The notes under the pieces were generated by a model. It was not told the DNA's origin and made no database searches. It worked only from the letters and a program-made list of their open reading frames with translations. Both the position numbers and the translations under genes were made by a program. Shown here piece after piece: positions 35,268 through 48,933 of a stretch of DNA of 64,000 nt. Position 1 is the stretch's first letter. The number at the start of each line of letters is the position of its first letter. Origin of the DNA: Hanleya hanleyi (Eukaryota > Mollusca > Polyplacophora > Lepidopleurida > Hanleyidae); NCBI GenBank assembly GCA_036873755.1, contig JAVTVY010039324.1, forward strand, positions 107,162-171,161. The letters run 5' to 3'.

Positions 35268-35705
35268 ATTCCGTTACTTGTTATGTATTAGCGTTAAAAA
35301 TCGGCAAAAATTCAGAAAATTCACAATGCATAAATCCACCTGGCATGTCAATATTTACCTTGTAGGACATTACCAGTGGAAGTCTTGACAGATGTTGACC
35401 ATGGAAATTTCAAATTGCCGCCACTGACAGCTGATTGGTACTACAGAATGTCATTCAATTTGTAAACAGGGAGCCTTCTCACCCTTCACTGATCAAGTCT
35501 CCATCCACCATGCTTTTCCCAAAGTGGCCCAAATCAACACCAGGGAGTACAGTTTGAAGCCTCATCTGCAAGTTGAAATATCAGATGTATCAGAAATGCT
35601 GAAAAAAATCGCAGCTCATAAAATCCATAAAGATCTGCTCTCAAATTTCTAAACAATGTAGGCCGTGGGCACTGAACCGGAAGTGATTAATTGTAGTCTG
35701 ATGCC
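35268..35705 (+). repeat. First 438-bp terminal direct repeat
   Basis: Begins attccgttacttgttatg and ends gtagtctgatgcc. It is repeated with a few differences at 37308-37743. It has no TG...CA ends, so a classical LTR is not supported. Confidence 0.9.
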
Positions 35706-37307
35706 TGTCAGGGATGGAACCATTGTTAAAATAAGGAATGCTCTCATCTGAACAAACCATACCCATCCCCAAACTATCTTGAGAAGGCACAGATAAAACT
35801 ATGCACAGATAGAGATTTTACAGCCTATATACCAAGGGTACCCCCTTTATATTTCCCCTCGATTTGCCCCATATGCCTTAAGACTGAGGTACAAGTAAAA
35901 AGTACAATAGCTCACTAACCTGTACATATTTTTCCATCTGGTAAAAAGCACCAAGTCGACAATCCTTCTACCTATAAAAAGAAGTATAAAGCATTAACTA
36001 GATATGTTAAACACTATTTTTAATTATTAAAATTAAAATTTAAAAATGAAGAAAAATTAAATTCAAAATGTGTCAAAACATAATTTGTTTACAAGCTGCT
36101 CATTTAGACTACATTTGGTAAAAATTTCCTTCATGGCAGTGGTTAACTTCTCCATGTAATCAGTGGGTCATCCCAGTAATCTATCAAATGTGATTAAAAT
36201 TTGATGTTGATACAAAGATCAAAGACATGTTTAATCCTGTAATAAGTGACAGCAATATACACAAATGTGTACACAACACATACCAAAATATAACACAGAG
36301 GTGTTTATGGTATACACAACTCCCATATAGAGAATATATGTCAGTTCAATTGGATGGATCTACATCTCATCAAGATCTTGCTGGCAGTAATTAGAAAGAT
36401 GCACATATTACTTGTAAATAGTTATTATTACTGAGGAAACTCCTAAATAACATTGAGGAATATATTCTGTGTCAGATTTCAAGTCCATGAATGCAATGTC
36501 TGTAAACAGGCAACACTTGTCAAAACACAACATAGAAGAAAAAAAGGAATAAAATTTAATGACACCATATCTGATGGTCATTTGCTGATATCTGCTACAT
36601 TAACAACCATGAAAGATCGGGACAGCTGGAAGTTGCCTCATTTAAACTGTTAACTGTTTGGTGAAACATTAAAGTGGAAAATTACAGAGAGCATGGCCTA
36701 TCTTCCAACAGAGTTGGAGGCCATACCTCAACAGTCAGATTAATTGTTGACTCAGTTAATCAGATTATATTTGTCTCATTAAAGTTACGAATGCAAAAGG
36801 CACTTTGGAAATTCTTTGTGTGTGGAACAAACATCTGAGTTTTTACAGGTGATATGAATATTATTAATTTCATGTGGTTTTAGACTGATATAAAGTAAAT
36901 TTATGCATAAATGATTGAAGCATTGAAGATCTGAACTCAGGTCTAGATTTTGAAAAACAGCATGTAATTGTATCTATGTCAATTTCCTTTCTTCCAATTA
37001 CATTTGATTGTATCTTGAAAGTTAATATGCTCATAATTACCAGCTATGTTAAGTGAACCTCGTCATATTTGGCATTGACTATTTGGACCTAGTACTGACA
37101 AATCAGTCATTTTTTGCCTATATTTGCTCCAAAATTTTTGTCGCAGAAATGGCATAACAATACAAGAGATGTTACCCAGCATTATCAGTATGATGTTTAT
37201 TTCAACCACATTTAGCAAGAAAAAAAATAATGTTAATAATTAAAAAAATGATTAAAATTAATTAAAATAGTTCTCTGGTCAAATGTGAAAATGTCCCGTA
37301 ACTATTT
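35706..37307. other. Non-coding interior between direct repeats
   Basis: 1.6 kb, very AT-rich. I see no coding domain, no TGG-type primer-binding site right after the first repeat, and only weak purine runs before the second. Confidence 0.6.
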
Positions 37308-37743
37308 ATTCCGTTACTTGTTATGTATTAGCGTTAAAAATCGGCAAAAATCCAGAAAATTCACAATGCATAAATCCACCTGGCATGTCAAGATTTACCT
37401 TGTGGTACATTACCAGTATAGAATCTTGACAGATGTTGACCATGAAATTTCAAATTGCTGCCACTGACAGCTGATTGGTGCTACAGAATATTATTCAATT
37501 TGTAAACAGGGAGCCTTCTCACCCTTCACTGATCATGTCTCCATCCACCATGCTTTTCCCAAAGTGGCCCAAATCAACACCAGGAAGTACAGTTTAAAGC
37601 CTCATCTGCAAGTTGAAATATCAGATGTATCAGAAATGCTGAAAAATCGCAGCTCCTAAAATCCATAAAGATCTGCTCTCAAATTTCTAAACAATGTAGG
37701 CCGTGGGCACTGAACCGGAAGTGATTATTTGTAGTCTGATGCC
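37308..37743 (+). repeat. Second 436-bp terminal direct repeat
   Basis: Near-identical to 35268-35705 at an offset of 2040 bp. The differences are substitutions and 1-2 bp indels, for example a shorter A-run in gaaaaa(aa)tcgcagct. High identity suggests a recent duplication or insertion. Confidence 0.9.
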
Positions 37744-40739
37744 GACTAGCAATACACAACAACAGATGTGCAGAGTTCAAGTAGTCACGTGTTAGACTGC
37801 CAAAGGGTTAGATAATACAGCAACTGTGGTTGGACATCCAGAAAGGGCCCGGAAATACTCGCCCGGGGTATTTTCCAGCGACAGCGCCTACCGGAGAGCT
37901 AACGTAGGGCATCACTGTCAAAACGACGAAAATGACGCCCCATAAACTTTACAATGTATTTTCAATGAACTCAGCCAAATTACCATTCTGAGACTTTCAA
38001 GTTTGGAACTTTTGTGTTTTAGTGTAACAGGTTCTTTTTGAACGAACTCCTTAAATCAGTGGGTTAAATCTCGTCAACGATCTATACTTCACTTCCTTTG
38101 CATTTTAATAAAATCCATGCATACATGTTTGTAATCTAATGTTTTAGCTATTTCATCTGTTTATTCTTGCTTTCACTGTGTTATGAACAACTAGTATTAC
38201 AACAACTTACAGTTTAGCTATGTGCCACTGTATATATGTCGTGTATATGTCTGTACATTGTCGTTATTGTTGTTAAAGCCCTCGACGCTCATGAAAATTG
38301 GCTTATGGACGGTTAAATTATTACCAGAGAGGATAGGCCAGGGGAACTGAGGTGGTGGGGGGTGGGACTAAAATTTTTCAACTTCAGCTTTGTTTGAATA
38401 TTTTTGGGGCTTTGGATTTGGGAACCAATATTGTTACAGTAGGTATATTTTTAAGAACTCAGGCCATTAACTTTTCCACCATTTTCTCAATAACAATCTG
38501 AAAACATGAATTAACCCCATCTTCATGTACCCCCATAATATACCGTGATGACGAAATAGATCCCTCATGGTATGTATGTCCCGGCTTATTGCCAGCTGAA
38601 CTTAGCATCCAGATAGCACTGGCTACATTTATTGGCAATGAACTAATCCAACAGAAAGAGACATCATGAACCCCTTAAATAAATTACACAATAAGTATTT
38701 AAAGTAAAGCTAGTCCTATTTTTTTAAACCAAGATGGGATGGTAGTTTTTTTTCTGAAACATCCAGGAGCTATTAACAGGCTGACTCAACCATGGGGATT
38801 CTATCTGCGTGGTGTGGAGAAAGGGCAAGGTGCAATATGGGGCCAAAATGTCTCCGCCTTTTTTAAACACATGGATTCGAAAGAACGTTATCGGGCACAT
38901 TTAGCCAGATTTTCACAGATCTAGCATCAGCCATTTTTGATTGATGACGTCATAAAGCAGCTGTCCAAAATGTCCATTAAAGAGTGTGGGGGGGGAGGTG
39001 GTGTGACTTGCTAAACGTTCTGTGAGCAAATTCAGCTCGAAGAAAATCGATAAGGGATCCGATACTCTACAATTCGCCCTGAGCACAGAGAAATAGATGA
39101 ATGGACAAGGAACTGAGGTGCGTGCGTGGAGGACTTTCCTAGGCCTGGGTATGCAGTCGAGTTATCTACCTGCCCTACGTCCCCTGCCATTGGTGAAACC
39201 TCCTTTTAATCTATAATTGATGTATTAGACCGCTCGATTCCCCACTTGATATCGTCTCTATGAGATCATTTGCTTCTGATGTTTCCTCTGTGTGCATATG
39301 CGTAAATCTCTAATGTACTTTATATGGTAGATCTTTAACCTAAGACAGCGTGCTTCGTCAACAACAACGCATGCATGAAGTAGCTGAGTGCACATGCCTT
39401 GGCCGCCTCGTTTGCTAGTTACGGCTAACTGAACCTTTCGAAAGGTGACACAGCAGTACACATGCACGTTTCCTTTCCCTGTGTGAACCTTTGTTGGAAA
39501 CGTGCGCTATGGCGAAGCACATGTCATCTGGATTCTCTTCAGGGTTCCTCAGCTCTCCTATTGTCTTTTATTATTTCGGCGTGGTACTTGGACGGAACAT
39601 GACCCATTATAATCAATCCTGTCACAGACAAAATATAAATAAAATCACCAATTCATTGTGTACCTAGCAACAATCCTACACTCATATTGCGGAAACGAAC
39701 AACAGAGTATGTGTTAGAATACAACTCACCAAGCTGCTGTTCAACTGAGTATTTGACACCAATCGACCTGCAATCTGCTCATTTGGCGGATATGGTATTC
39801 GAAGATTATGAAATCCACCGTATTGATTTCAGATCATCATGATTTGTTTGCCACTTCATTACCATTCTGTTTCTCATTTTCTCATACTTCGGTCTGATTT
39901 CTTTCTGTGAAATTTACAGCATTCATATTAAGCTCACAAAATTAGGCAAGAAATTCATTATGTGCAATGTAGAAAAACTTGTCTAAGGATAAATACTGAT
40001 TAGACGAGGACTCAGCCTTTTTTCTGGATCGATTAGAAGTGAAATCTGTCTTCAATGAAACAATGTTTGAGAATTGCTAGGTTGTTAGTCTATATATTTT
40101 GTTGGGAATTTTTTCCGTGGGAATCCAGTCGATTCTTGTGACAAAAATATGATTTCCTTACCAGTAAACTTTTTTATCGCTTATTATAGATATAATAATT
40201 CTATTAGTGCTCTGTTGGTTGTGCAAATAACAGTTGCTATCTCAGTAAATTGGGAATGTTAGCTAAGCTCTTGAAACAAATATTGACTTTTTCATTCTCC
40301 TGAATATTTATTTCTCTTTCAAAACATTTGAATAATATTAATCAACAGAAATTCGTGAGTATGAAAATATGTTGCAAATACGGGTTTACAATCGGGGTGT
40401 AGTTCGACAAATAGCTTCCATCAAGTTAGACAATTCTGGTATTATATCTCTGGGGCTCATGGAAAGCGCCTGCTAATCGAAAAAGCGGAGGAATCTATAT
40501 TTGTTCGAACGGAATACTAAGGAAAAATACGGTCGGTGGGTCAATCAAACCGATAACTGTAATAAAGGATGAACAGATCTTCAGATCCATAGGGTGAATA
40601 GTTTTGAGAAATGAACATTTTGTTCTGACAGTAAATCTCAAGCAGTGGAAGTCAGTGAAAATATAATGTCCGTGAGATTTGAGCCTTATCTCGGGGAGGC
40701 TGAAGGAGAGAAAATAATATATGAATGACTGATAAATAC
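37744..40739. other. Intergenic, nothing recognised
   Basis: About 3 kb of unique-looking, moderately AT-rich DNA with short chance frames only. A G-run (gtggggggggaggtgg) lies near 38985. Confidence 0.45.
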
Positions 40740-41360
40740 ACTACTCAAAAGTTGTCAGATCTTCAAATGAAGTCATTAAACGCAACATTACAAGGGTGCT
40801 GGAAATCGATGCCGGTGTACTGACAAGAAGTCATATGACCCCACAGACAAATATACTGACTGCATATTTCTAAACACATCACAAGAATCAAAAGTGATCC
40901 CTGTGACGATTTGTATCCCAGTCACGCTTTTATTGTGAGTGTTCATGTGGACATATTGAATGGCATGACCACACGGCCCTAGCACCAGCTTGAGCAATAT
41001 TAGATACAAATATTTCAGAGCGATGATGTAATAGCCATATGAGTCATCTGTTGGAAAATGATGAACTATCGCCAGATAGTAAAAGATGGCCCAAATGAGG
41101 GAGAATATATTGAATGCAAGTCCGTATTCAGAACAAATACCCGTGAGCTCCGACGCCGACCAATAGCTTCATTCTCCAACATGTTTACAAGTCACAGAAC
41201 TACAGTCACAATGTTTGTACAGAAGGCAAGCCTCGGGAACGAAACGTCCACCAGAAGAATATAACCATATATAGGCAACAATTAAATGCAACATTAAAAG
41301 GGAGTGGAAACGATGCAGGCGTTCTGACAAGAGGTCATATGACCCCACAGACAAATATAC
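40740..41360. repeat. Direct repeat pair flanking a decayed Penelope-like tail
   Basis: A block with gaagtcatatgacccc and acagacaaatatac occurs near 40790-40860 and again near 41285-41360. Between them, 40916-41010 (cagtcacgctttt...gtgagtgttcat...acggccctagcacc...ttgagcaatattagatac) is a reverse-strand match to the start of the Penelope-like tail, strongly eroded. Confidence 0.55.
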
Positions 41361-42450
41361 CTCAAAGTCTTCTCGTGGCTAGATCAAGCGGAGTGCACAA
41401 CATGTTGTTTGCTATCGGAGTCAAATGCAGTGGTGGGTCGTTCGTTGACGTTTCCAGTGACGTTTAATGCAGATAAGCCAATCTACAGTAAATAATTTGG
41501 AATTTGAAACGTTGGAAGCATGATCACGTGGCATGATTGTTGTACTGGTATTCTCAGTAATGGAAATAGATCGTCTCATATTTACACATTACTGGTGCTA
41601 AGATTACAAAACGTGTACATGTCAGCCAAACCCAAGCAACTACAACTGGATAGAGCTTCATCCTAAGGGAAGAGTTGAGAAACGGAGTGGCAGATATGTT
41701 GGGACGAACAATTCTAACCGCAGGACTTCTCGTGCTGGCCCATGCTGCAGGTAACTTCCGTTTTCCGCGTTTAAATGTTGTTATGTTCCCGCCTAGAAGC
41801 TGTCGTAGGAGTGTGCCTAGCAACACCCAGATCGATAGAAAGCTAAAATATCCCCCGTTAAAATTGTCCCATCCGACCACCCGAATTCACGTGTTATCTC
41901 AATCAGTCCCAACCCTTATCTGACCAAGAGAGCTTGCAGATTCTCGAATCGTCCGTGCAACGAAGTATTTCGAACCTCCATCTTCGGGACCAAACCGGTT
42001 CGGGTCGGTAATGATCGGAACTATAGCCGGAAATCATGCAATCTCCTGGCATATACGATTTGTTTCGACACGCCAGGGATTAACATTCCCGAGCGTAGAG
42101 CTATCTCTACATCACCCCTCCCCGTTTTCTTTTTGGCAAGGTCTTACTTCGCCTTGCTAAAACCCTACCCCTCACAGGCAACCGCCGTTCTAGCGCTGCC
42201 AACGATTACTAAAATACGAGACAAAGACGTGAATTCTCCATGTTATATCACATGTGTCAAAATCCGTAACATGCAGTGTACAAAAGTACACTGCTCCCTA
42301 AACGCACCCAACTTCAATAAAATGGTAGACCATCCCATTAGTCCAGCCTCGTTAACAGACTGTCTATAATTACACCCAAACCCACTAAATATCTCACTCA
42401 AATGGTCAGCCCCATGTGACTGATCACTTTAATTCTCAAAAATATTATTC
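41361..42450. other. Intergenic, nothing recognised
   Basis: No supported gene. From about 41950 the + strand becomes C-rich, the start of the compositionally odd zone described next. Confidence 0.4.
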
Positions 42451-45400
42451 GCAGGCCAGCCTACCAGCTACATGGCCGCCATAAATAAAAGAACATCATC
42501 CAACCCACGACCGGTATCTAGACTATAAATTGGCAGGCCAGCCTACCAGCTACATAAGCACCAGTCCGTCATACAATACACAACTGGAACAAGCCTCCAA
42601 ACTACCGGCTGTCCAGACCATAAATAGGGCTCCCCATTCTCCCTCCCCTAATAGCTTCAAGGCTCGCCTTCGTCAGCAGCCAACAATTCCGAGCGGGAAG
42701 GCCCTCCGAGGGCGCACGCACGAAGAGCCAGAAAGGTGTGTGCGCACCACAAGCCCACTGACCCCAAAGTACATACGCCCTCGAAAACGGCTACCCCACC
42801 AGAGAGAATATCTGTAGAGGAAGAACATAACCATAATTGCTACACATCCACAGGTATCAAGCTCATACTCACAAAATCATTGAGCTCATAACTAGAAGAG
42901 GGTTGAGACTATAATCGAATAATGACGCATGTATTCACTCCCGAGAGGTGGCTATCGTGCCCCACCGGATTCGCAATAAATCATAACGCGTACTACAACA
43001 TATCGGATAGACAACTCTCACCAGGGTGTCAAGGCGAAGACATGGGATAAAGAAGGATGTCTCCCTCAACCCCAGGTCTCCGACATGGCTACCCGCACTA
43101 CATATTCTGATACTATAGCTTCTCCAAGTCACTCCATATATTAACTTCACCACATAGACTTCCATGAACGTGTCACATAGCTTAACACACACAGAAAAAC
43201 CCACAAAGAATTATAAAAAAGAAGTCGCATAGAAACGCCATTAACGCGTAGATCCACCATACAGAATCTTCATACACAGAAATGCTCCAATTACACAGCA
43301 ACTATCTAACCCAGGCGTCCAGCACCCGGTTCCCTCACATAGAATACCTAAACACCTAGCCCTGCACAACGCATCACACTCTCCCCATTACACACGACAC
43401 GTACAACGCCGCAGCGCACCCCACAATACACGACACACACCGGGGTTTCTCACACACTACACGTACAACGCCACAATGTAAACCACAGCGTTCAACACAC
43501 ACCAGGGTTCTTTAAACATACAACGCCACAACGTAAACCACAGTACCCAACACACACCGGAGTTCGTCACACGCTACACGTACAACGCCGCAGCGTAAAC
43601 CACAGGGTTCAATACACACCGGGGTTCTATACACATAACACATACAACGCCGCAGAGTAAATGACAGTGTCCAACACACACCGGAGTTCTCCAACGCTCA
43701 CGATAACCCTAGCAGAATAATTCCAAATACACATTACATTACACAACACATTACCAACATCTTGGGTCTGGAACTCAATTCCACTGTGCTCCAAATAAAC
43801 ATCTTCTACAACAAAACAGAAAATCAAAACCACCATTCCACAATGCTTCAAATAAACACCCTGTACAACAAAACCAAATACAATAATTCATCCTCCACTG
43901 CATAGACGTGATGACCACATGAAAATACCCCCACAATGCTGTCACTGGCAGAACACAATGGAGCCGACATTAAATAAGTCACCACTCCATAAAACCTCAA
44001 ACTGCAAAAAACCTTCATCTTCCCAACAACAATGACCCCATATCCAAATTCCACTACATACCCATATGCCAAGAGAAAATCAAAACCCAGTCACAGGCCG
44101 TCAACCAAGGGCGCCAACACGACATCCCCAGCGTAGCGAAAATCTAACACTAACAGTGGTACCTGCCTAACCAGCATTCCCATACTAACCCAAAATGCAC
44201 TAATCAACCGAATGGGCAAAGTCAACCCCTGGAGAATCCTAATAATGGCTCAAGTGGCCGGGTTTAGGGCTTGAATAAAATAGTCACGGTGGTCGGAAGG
44301 ACCGTGATGGCCAAGGGCGAGGGAACCTCTTATTTATCCCTTCCCTTACTGCCTACCAACATCCGGAAAAGTTTCCCCCCACTGAATCAACATTAAACGT
44401 CCAGCATGTGACTGTCTGAAAATCCAACTCTCTCAGATCTTATCGTGATGAGCTCACATAAGTCGAGGCCTCCGAGATTACACCGTTCCGCCCCCATCAG
44501 ATTCTTCCACCATTTCATCCTCTCCCAATCCATCCCTATTTCCCTTACTGAATACTGTATGTTTTCCAGAATATTTTTTTTCTCTCTTCTGAGAATCAAG
44601 GAAAACAAGAACATCCAACACCATCTTACTAAAAACAGCAACATCAGTTCAAACATAATCACACAAAATCAAAACACAAAAACATCCAACCTTGACAATA
44701 CAAACCAGACAACTTGAATCCAAGACAAGACTTCACAAATGACAATCTATACAACACCACAAACTATGATATCACCAATGACAATCACAACACCACATTG
44801 AGGACGATGTCGTAACGGTTCATCAATCACGGACTGGAGTGGAAATGCAGCATGTGGCTGATAGCCTCGTGCTCCCGGAGACCTGACGGTCAGAATCTCT
44901 GGCAGCCAGAATACAAATCCCCGGAGAACCGAGGGTGCACACCACACATGGACTTCACCCCACCTGGCCAGCCATCCTGTAGATCACAGAACAATACACG
45001 TTGCAACAACTGGTCTGATGGCCAACAGTGTCCCGGGGACCAGCGTCCGTTGTCATATCTTTTACCATGTAACCAAATGCCGACACATAGCGATTCAAAA
45101 ATGTCCTACCTCAGTTAAAAGCGAGGAGACGGACACTCGTATCCACCGGACACCCTCAGCCTCCAAACCTCACATAGACTCCACCCCACCAGGCTAGCCA
45201 TCCCTTAGACTGCAGACTGATGAACGCTCGGAAATATTCAGGGAATAACCCCGAACATCCCCGAGAGGGACGGTCGCAAAAATTGCTGCCGTCGCCGGAA
45301 CGTGTCGATCCGGGGGAAGTAGGCCTGGACCATAAGGGCCACGGAACCTTCAAGGAGGGCCATTGTCAGGCGAAACCTCTAAAGGGCATCCCGCCACCGG

Positions 45401-46300
45401 TGGTCTAACGCGACCCTATTATCTGATTGACTGAATCGGCACCCATGAACATCCACCCCTCCCCCCAATTGACCCAACTGTTATCTCCTTGGGCGTCTAT
45501 TTCACTATCCAATTGGTCCAGACTTACCGGCAAGTCTAAACCTATTACCTGCTTAATCGCCTACATAAAATCTTTAAGGCTAACCAATGTGCCCTCTTCT
45601 CACAAGGCTACCACACGTACATTTCGACTACTTCTCACCTCCTTCAAATTTTTTTGCAGTGCTTCCGCAATTACCATTGACACATCAACGACCCCAAATC
45701 TGCCATGTCAACCAACGTGGAATGATATATATGGTATATGCATACAAATCAACAAAAAATAAGGAATACTCAATCAAAGACTCTCAGTGATTTCCAGTTC
45801 AGAAACTCACTGAAATAAATGAAAGTCAGTCCAAAGTGGAATGGCATACGGTTGCTGCAAACAATTCAAAAGAAATAAAGAATACCTATCACAATCTAAT
45901 CAAATAAATTCAAAAAATTTCAGTGACTTACAATTTCAGAAACTCACTGAAATGAATGAAAAACAACCCACATATTTTGTCCCCTACAAAACACCATTCA
46001 AGACAGAGAAAATATATCAATTGTGTATAATCAGCCAGATCCATTAGCGAAAAAGAAAAAGAACAAGACCCACCTCTGGAACAAGTGCAATACGTGCTAC
46101 CACACAGTCAACGCGTTGTTGCAACTTCTCTGTTAATCTTGCGCTATTTCAATTTACAACTACTTATGAATAGGGCACTAAAGAAACCCAGGGTGCGCCT
46201 GGGGGAGAACAAAAATCAATTATCAATTGTGCCCGAAAGCCAAAGCCAGGGCACCGGTGTTCAAAATAAATAAACATTCAATCAACACTGTCTCCCGTGC
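42451..46300. other. C/A-rich, G-poor strand-asymmetric zone
   Basis: For nearly 4 kb the + strand is visibly rich in C and A and poor in G, unlike the flanks. It includes an 82-bp direct repeat of gcaggccagcctaccagcta (42451 and 42533), the 62-bp minisatellite at 43390-43690, a small hairpin tcacggt...accgtga at about 44284-44308, and a loose repeat of ccacc(t/a)ggc(c/t)agccatcc at about 44958 and 45188. Reverse-strand frames in this zone look Trp/Gly/Val-rich because of base composition, so I do not call them genes. Confidence 0.6.
43390..43690 (+). repeat. 62-bp minisatellite, about five copies
   Basis: The phrase tacaacgcc recurs at about 43402, 43464, 43519, 43581 and 43643 (steps of 62, 55, 62, 62), followed by gtaaaccacag and cacacaccgg(g/a)gttc. 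Confidence 0.9.
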
Positions 46301-46469
46301 CTGGAGGAATGCAACACATAATACAAACTGGATTTTAGATTGGCCCACATCGAGGAGTTGATAACTCCGAGTTCAAATACAACCAGAAAATAGTATGTCT
46401 TCTCAAGATGGTAAACTGTATCAAAATTTAAACTCACTTGCTCATTCACAACACAAAAATATATGTAAA

Positions 46470-46960
46470 CTATTGAAAGGCTCTGATTTAGCTCAAATAA
46501 TTTATGGAATAGCTTCAAATCTGGTTCAGTGGAAGTCAGAAACCGGGTAAGTGCGTTGCGCACAACGGAAACTGAATTGTAACCAAAACACTCGATAAAG
46601 CTAATTTCCGTATCCAAGAAATCTCAACCCTGTATGTTTATTCTAATCTCGGCAAATAGTACTCTATTGTGGAAGACTGATTGCGCTCAAATAGTTTATG
46701 GAATAGTTTTAAATCTAGTTCAGCTGAAGTCAGAAACCGTTTGCGCACAACGGGTAAGTGCATTGCGTACAATCAGATTCTGATTGAGCTCAAATAATTT
46801 AGGACAGCTTTATAATTTAGTTTATGCAAAGTCGGAAACCGATAGGACCCTATATCGGAAACTGACCTATAACCAAACAAGTCTACAAAGCCAATTTCCA
46901 CACCTGAGAAAATCTACAACCTGAATGTCTTTTGATTCAAGGAACTAGTACTCTCCCCCC
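46470..46960 (+). repeat. Degenerate tandem repeat, about 200 bp
   Basis: Units start with ctcaaata(a/g)tttatgga and continue atc(t/g)(a/g)gttcag, gaagtcagaaaccg and gcgcacaacgg. Starts lie near 46490, 46687 and 46793. Ends in a poly-C run at about 46956. Confidence 0.7.
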
Positions 46961-47200
46961 CCCCCTCATTCGCAAAATAATTCTAAATGTGTAATCAAAG
47001 CCAACAACCAACATTTGTTGACATGCTTCTCCAAACCTCCATCACCCCCATAGTATCCACCATCATGAACAACCTTCAGTCTACCATTCAGACCCCGCAA
47101 GGATGAACATAGGCCCGTTCCCATTCAATTAAATTTCAAACAATAGCACAATTTCCTGAACTGAATTAAGAGAAGAGAGAACACAAAAACAGGAAATACA

Positions 47201-47893
47201 TGTCATTAACTCAATTCAAAAGGATTGAGGGAAGTCTGGTTACTATTGTCGCACTGACAACACCATGGTATCGCCATGAATGTGGGCCGCATGACTGACA
47301 ATGCCTCAAGCTATCAACTGAGCAATCAAAATCATATATTGGACAAATAAAATGTAGGCAATATACATCGGGATTAATCCAGAAAATTGACCCGATGAGC
47401 GATTTTTTAGCCGACCAGTTGATAGCCGACAGATTCGACTATCACGAACACCACGACAAATGCATGTCCTTAACTCAATTCAAAAAGATTGGGGGAAGTC
47501 TGGTTACTATTGTCGCACTGACAACACCATGGTATCGCCATGAATGTGGGCCGCATGACTGACAATGCCTCAAGCTATCAACTGAGCAATCAAAATCATA
47601 TATTGGACAAATAAAATGTAGGCAATATACATCGGGATTAATCCAGAAAATTGACCCGATGAGCGATTTTTTAGCCGACCAGTTGATAGCCGACAGATTC
47701 GACTATCACGAACACCACGACAAACGCATGTCTTAACTCAATTCAAAAAGATTGAGGGAAGTCTGGTTACTATTATCGCAGTGACAACACCATGGTATTG
47801 CCATGAATGTGAGCCGCATGACTGACGATGCCCCAAACTATCAACTGAGCAATCAAAATCATGTATTGGACAACCAAAATGTAGGCAATATAT
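47201..47893 (+). repeat. 264-bp tandem repeat, 2.6 copies
   Basis: Units begin at 47201, 47465 and 47729 (tgtc, ttaactcaattcaaaa, gattgagggaagtctgg). The first two are almost identical over the full 264 bp; the third diverges and stops at about 47893. Confidence 0.95.
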
Positions 47894-47904
47894 ACTGCGT
47901 TTAT

Positions 47905-48475
47905 CATAGGACAATAATACTGTATACACGGCGACGCCAAGTTCAATAAATGAATAGAGTAATACACTATTTCCAAGAAATGTTGACTAATTCAGTTGGC
48001 TATATATCAGAAATATATTTAATAGCACGGACCGAATTGAACACATCAAGTCTCTCAAAGAGGCGAAACGATTAACTGCCACATTACACAGACCTATATA
48101 TGTTGTCGACAGTGCCAAATTATACCGCGTAGGCCTTACTAATAACACAGCGCGCCCATCACAGGGCAATAATACTGTATATACGGCGACGCCAAGTTTA
48201 ATGAGTAAATGTGATACACTATTTCCACGAAATGTTGACAAGTTCAGCTGGATATATACCAGAAATATGTTTAATAGCACAGACCGAATTGAACATATTT
48301 AATAGCACAGATGGAATTGAACATAACGGATTTCTCAACAAAGATCAGCGAAACGATCAATTGCTTTTTGACACAAACTTATGTGTTGTCGATAGTGCCG
48401 AATTTATCCTCGCGTAGGGCTTACTAATCACAGGGCAATAATACTGTATGTACGGCGACACCAAGTTTATTAAAT
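47905..48475 (+). repeat. Second tandem repeat, 255-269 bp
   Basis: The phrase caataatactgtata followed by acggcgacgccaagtt recurs at 47912, 48167 and 48436, each copy with an aaatgttgac and a tttaatagcac(a/g)gaccgaattgaac block. It shares no obvious sequence with the adjoining 264-bp repeat. Confidence 0.85.
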
Positions 48476-48535
48476 GACTTCGACCGACACCATCTCATAG
48501 AAATGTCAGCCGGCCATATACCAGAAAAATATCGG

Positions 48536-48780
48536 ATTACAAGCGTCTGGTCCGTCATTCATAATTCAGCCGTCGTCCATTAGAGAATATCCGCGTCTAT
48601 AATCCAAAGACCTACTCCATATTCCATATAACAGTATTAGCACCAAATTAAAAAAAAGCAATCATAGTATACGAAAACATAGGCTTGTTTCCTGCAAGAG
48701 AGAAGCGGTCAACAGTTTTCAATGATGCCGGCAAGACATCATGATGTTCCAAAAATATCAAATCCGTATCGCTGATCAGT
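48536..48780 (-). mobile_element. Penelope-like 3' tail, reverse copy
   Basis: Reverse complement of the terminal part of the tail (from gatcagcgatacgg to gacgcttgtaat). It sits at the end of the tandem repeat and keeps most of the small frame starting IFLEHHDVLPASL, with a local change after NKPMF. Confidence 0.85.
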
Positions 48781-48933
48781 ACGGACTGAATTGAACACAG
48801 TTTCCCAACGAAGAAAGGCGTGACTATCAACCGCGATATCACATCTGTGTGCTCTCAATATTGCCACATTTACTATTGCCCGAGCCAACCAGCCGGACAA
48901 GGAAAACCGGTTCTGCACGACATTCTTCAATCA

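Noticed and set aside
35268..37743. Solo or paired LTRs of a retrotransposon
   Set aside because: No TG...CA ends, primer-binding site or coding remnants; kept as an unclassified direct-repeat unit.
43512..44662. Reverse-strand Trp/Gly/Val-rich frames in the C-rich zone
   Set aside because: Explained by the strong strand composition bias and the 62-bp minisatellite.
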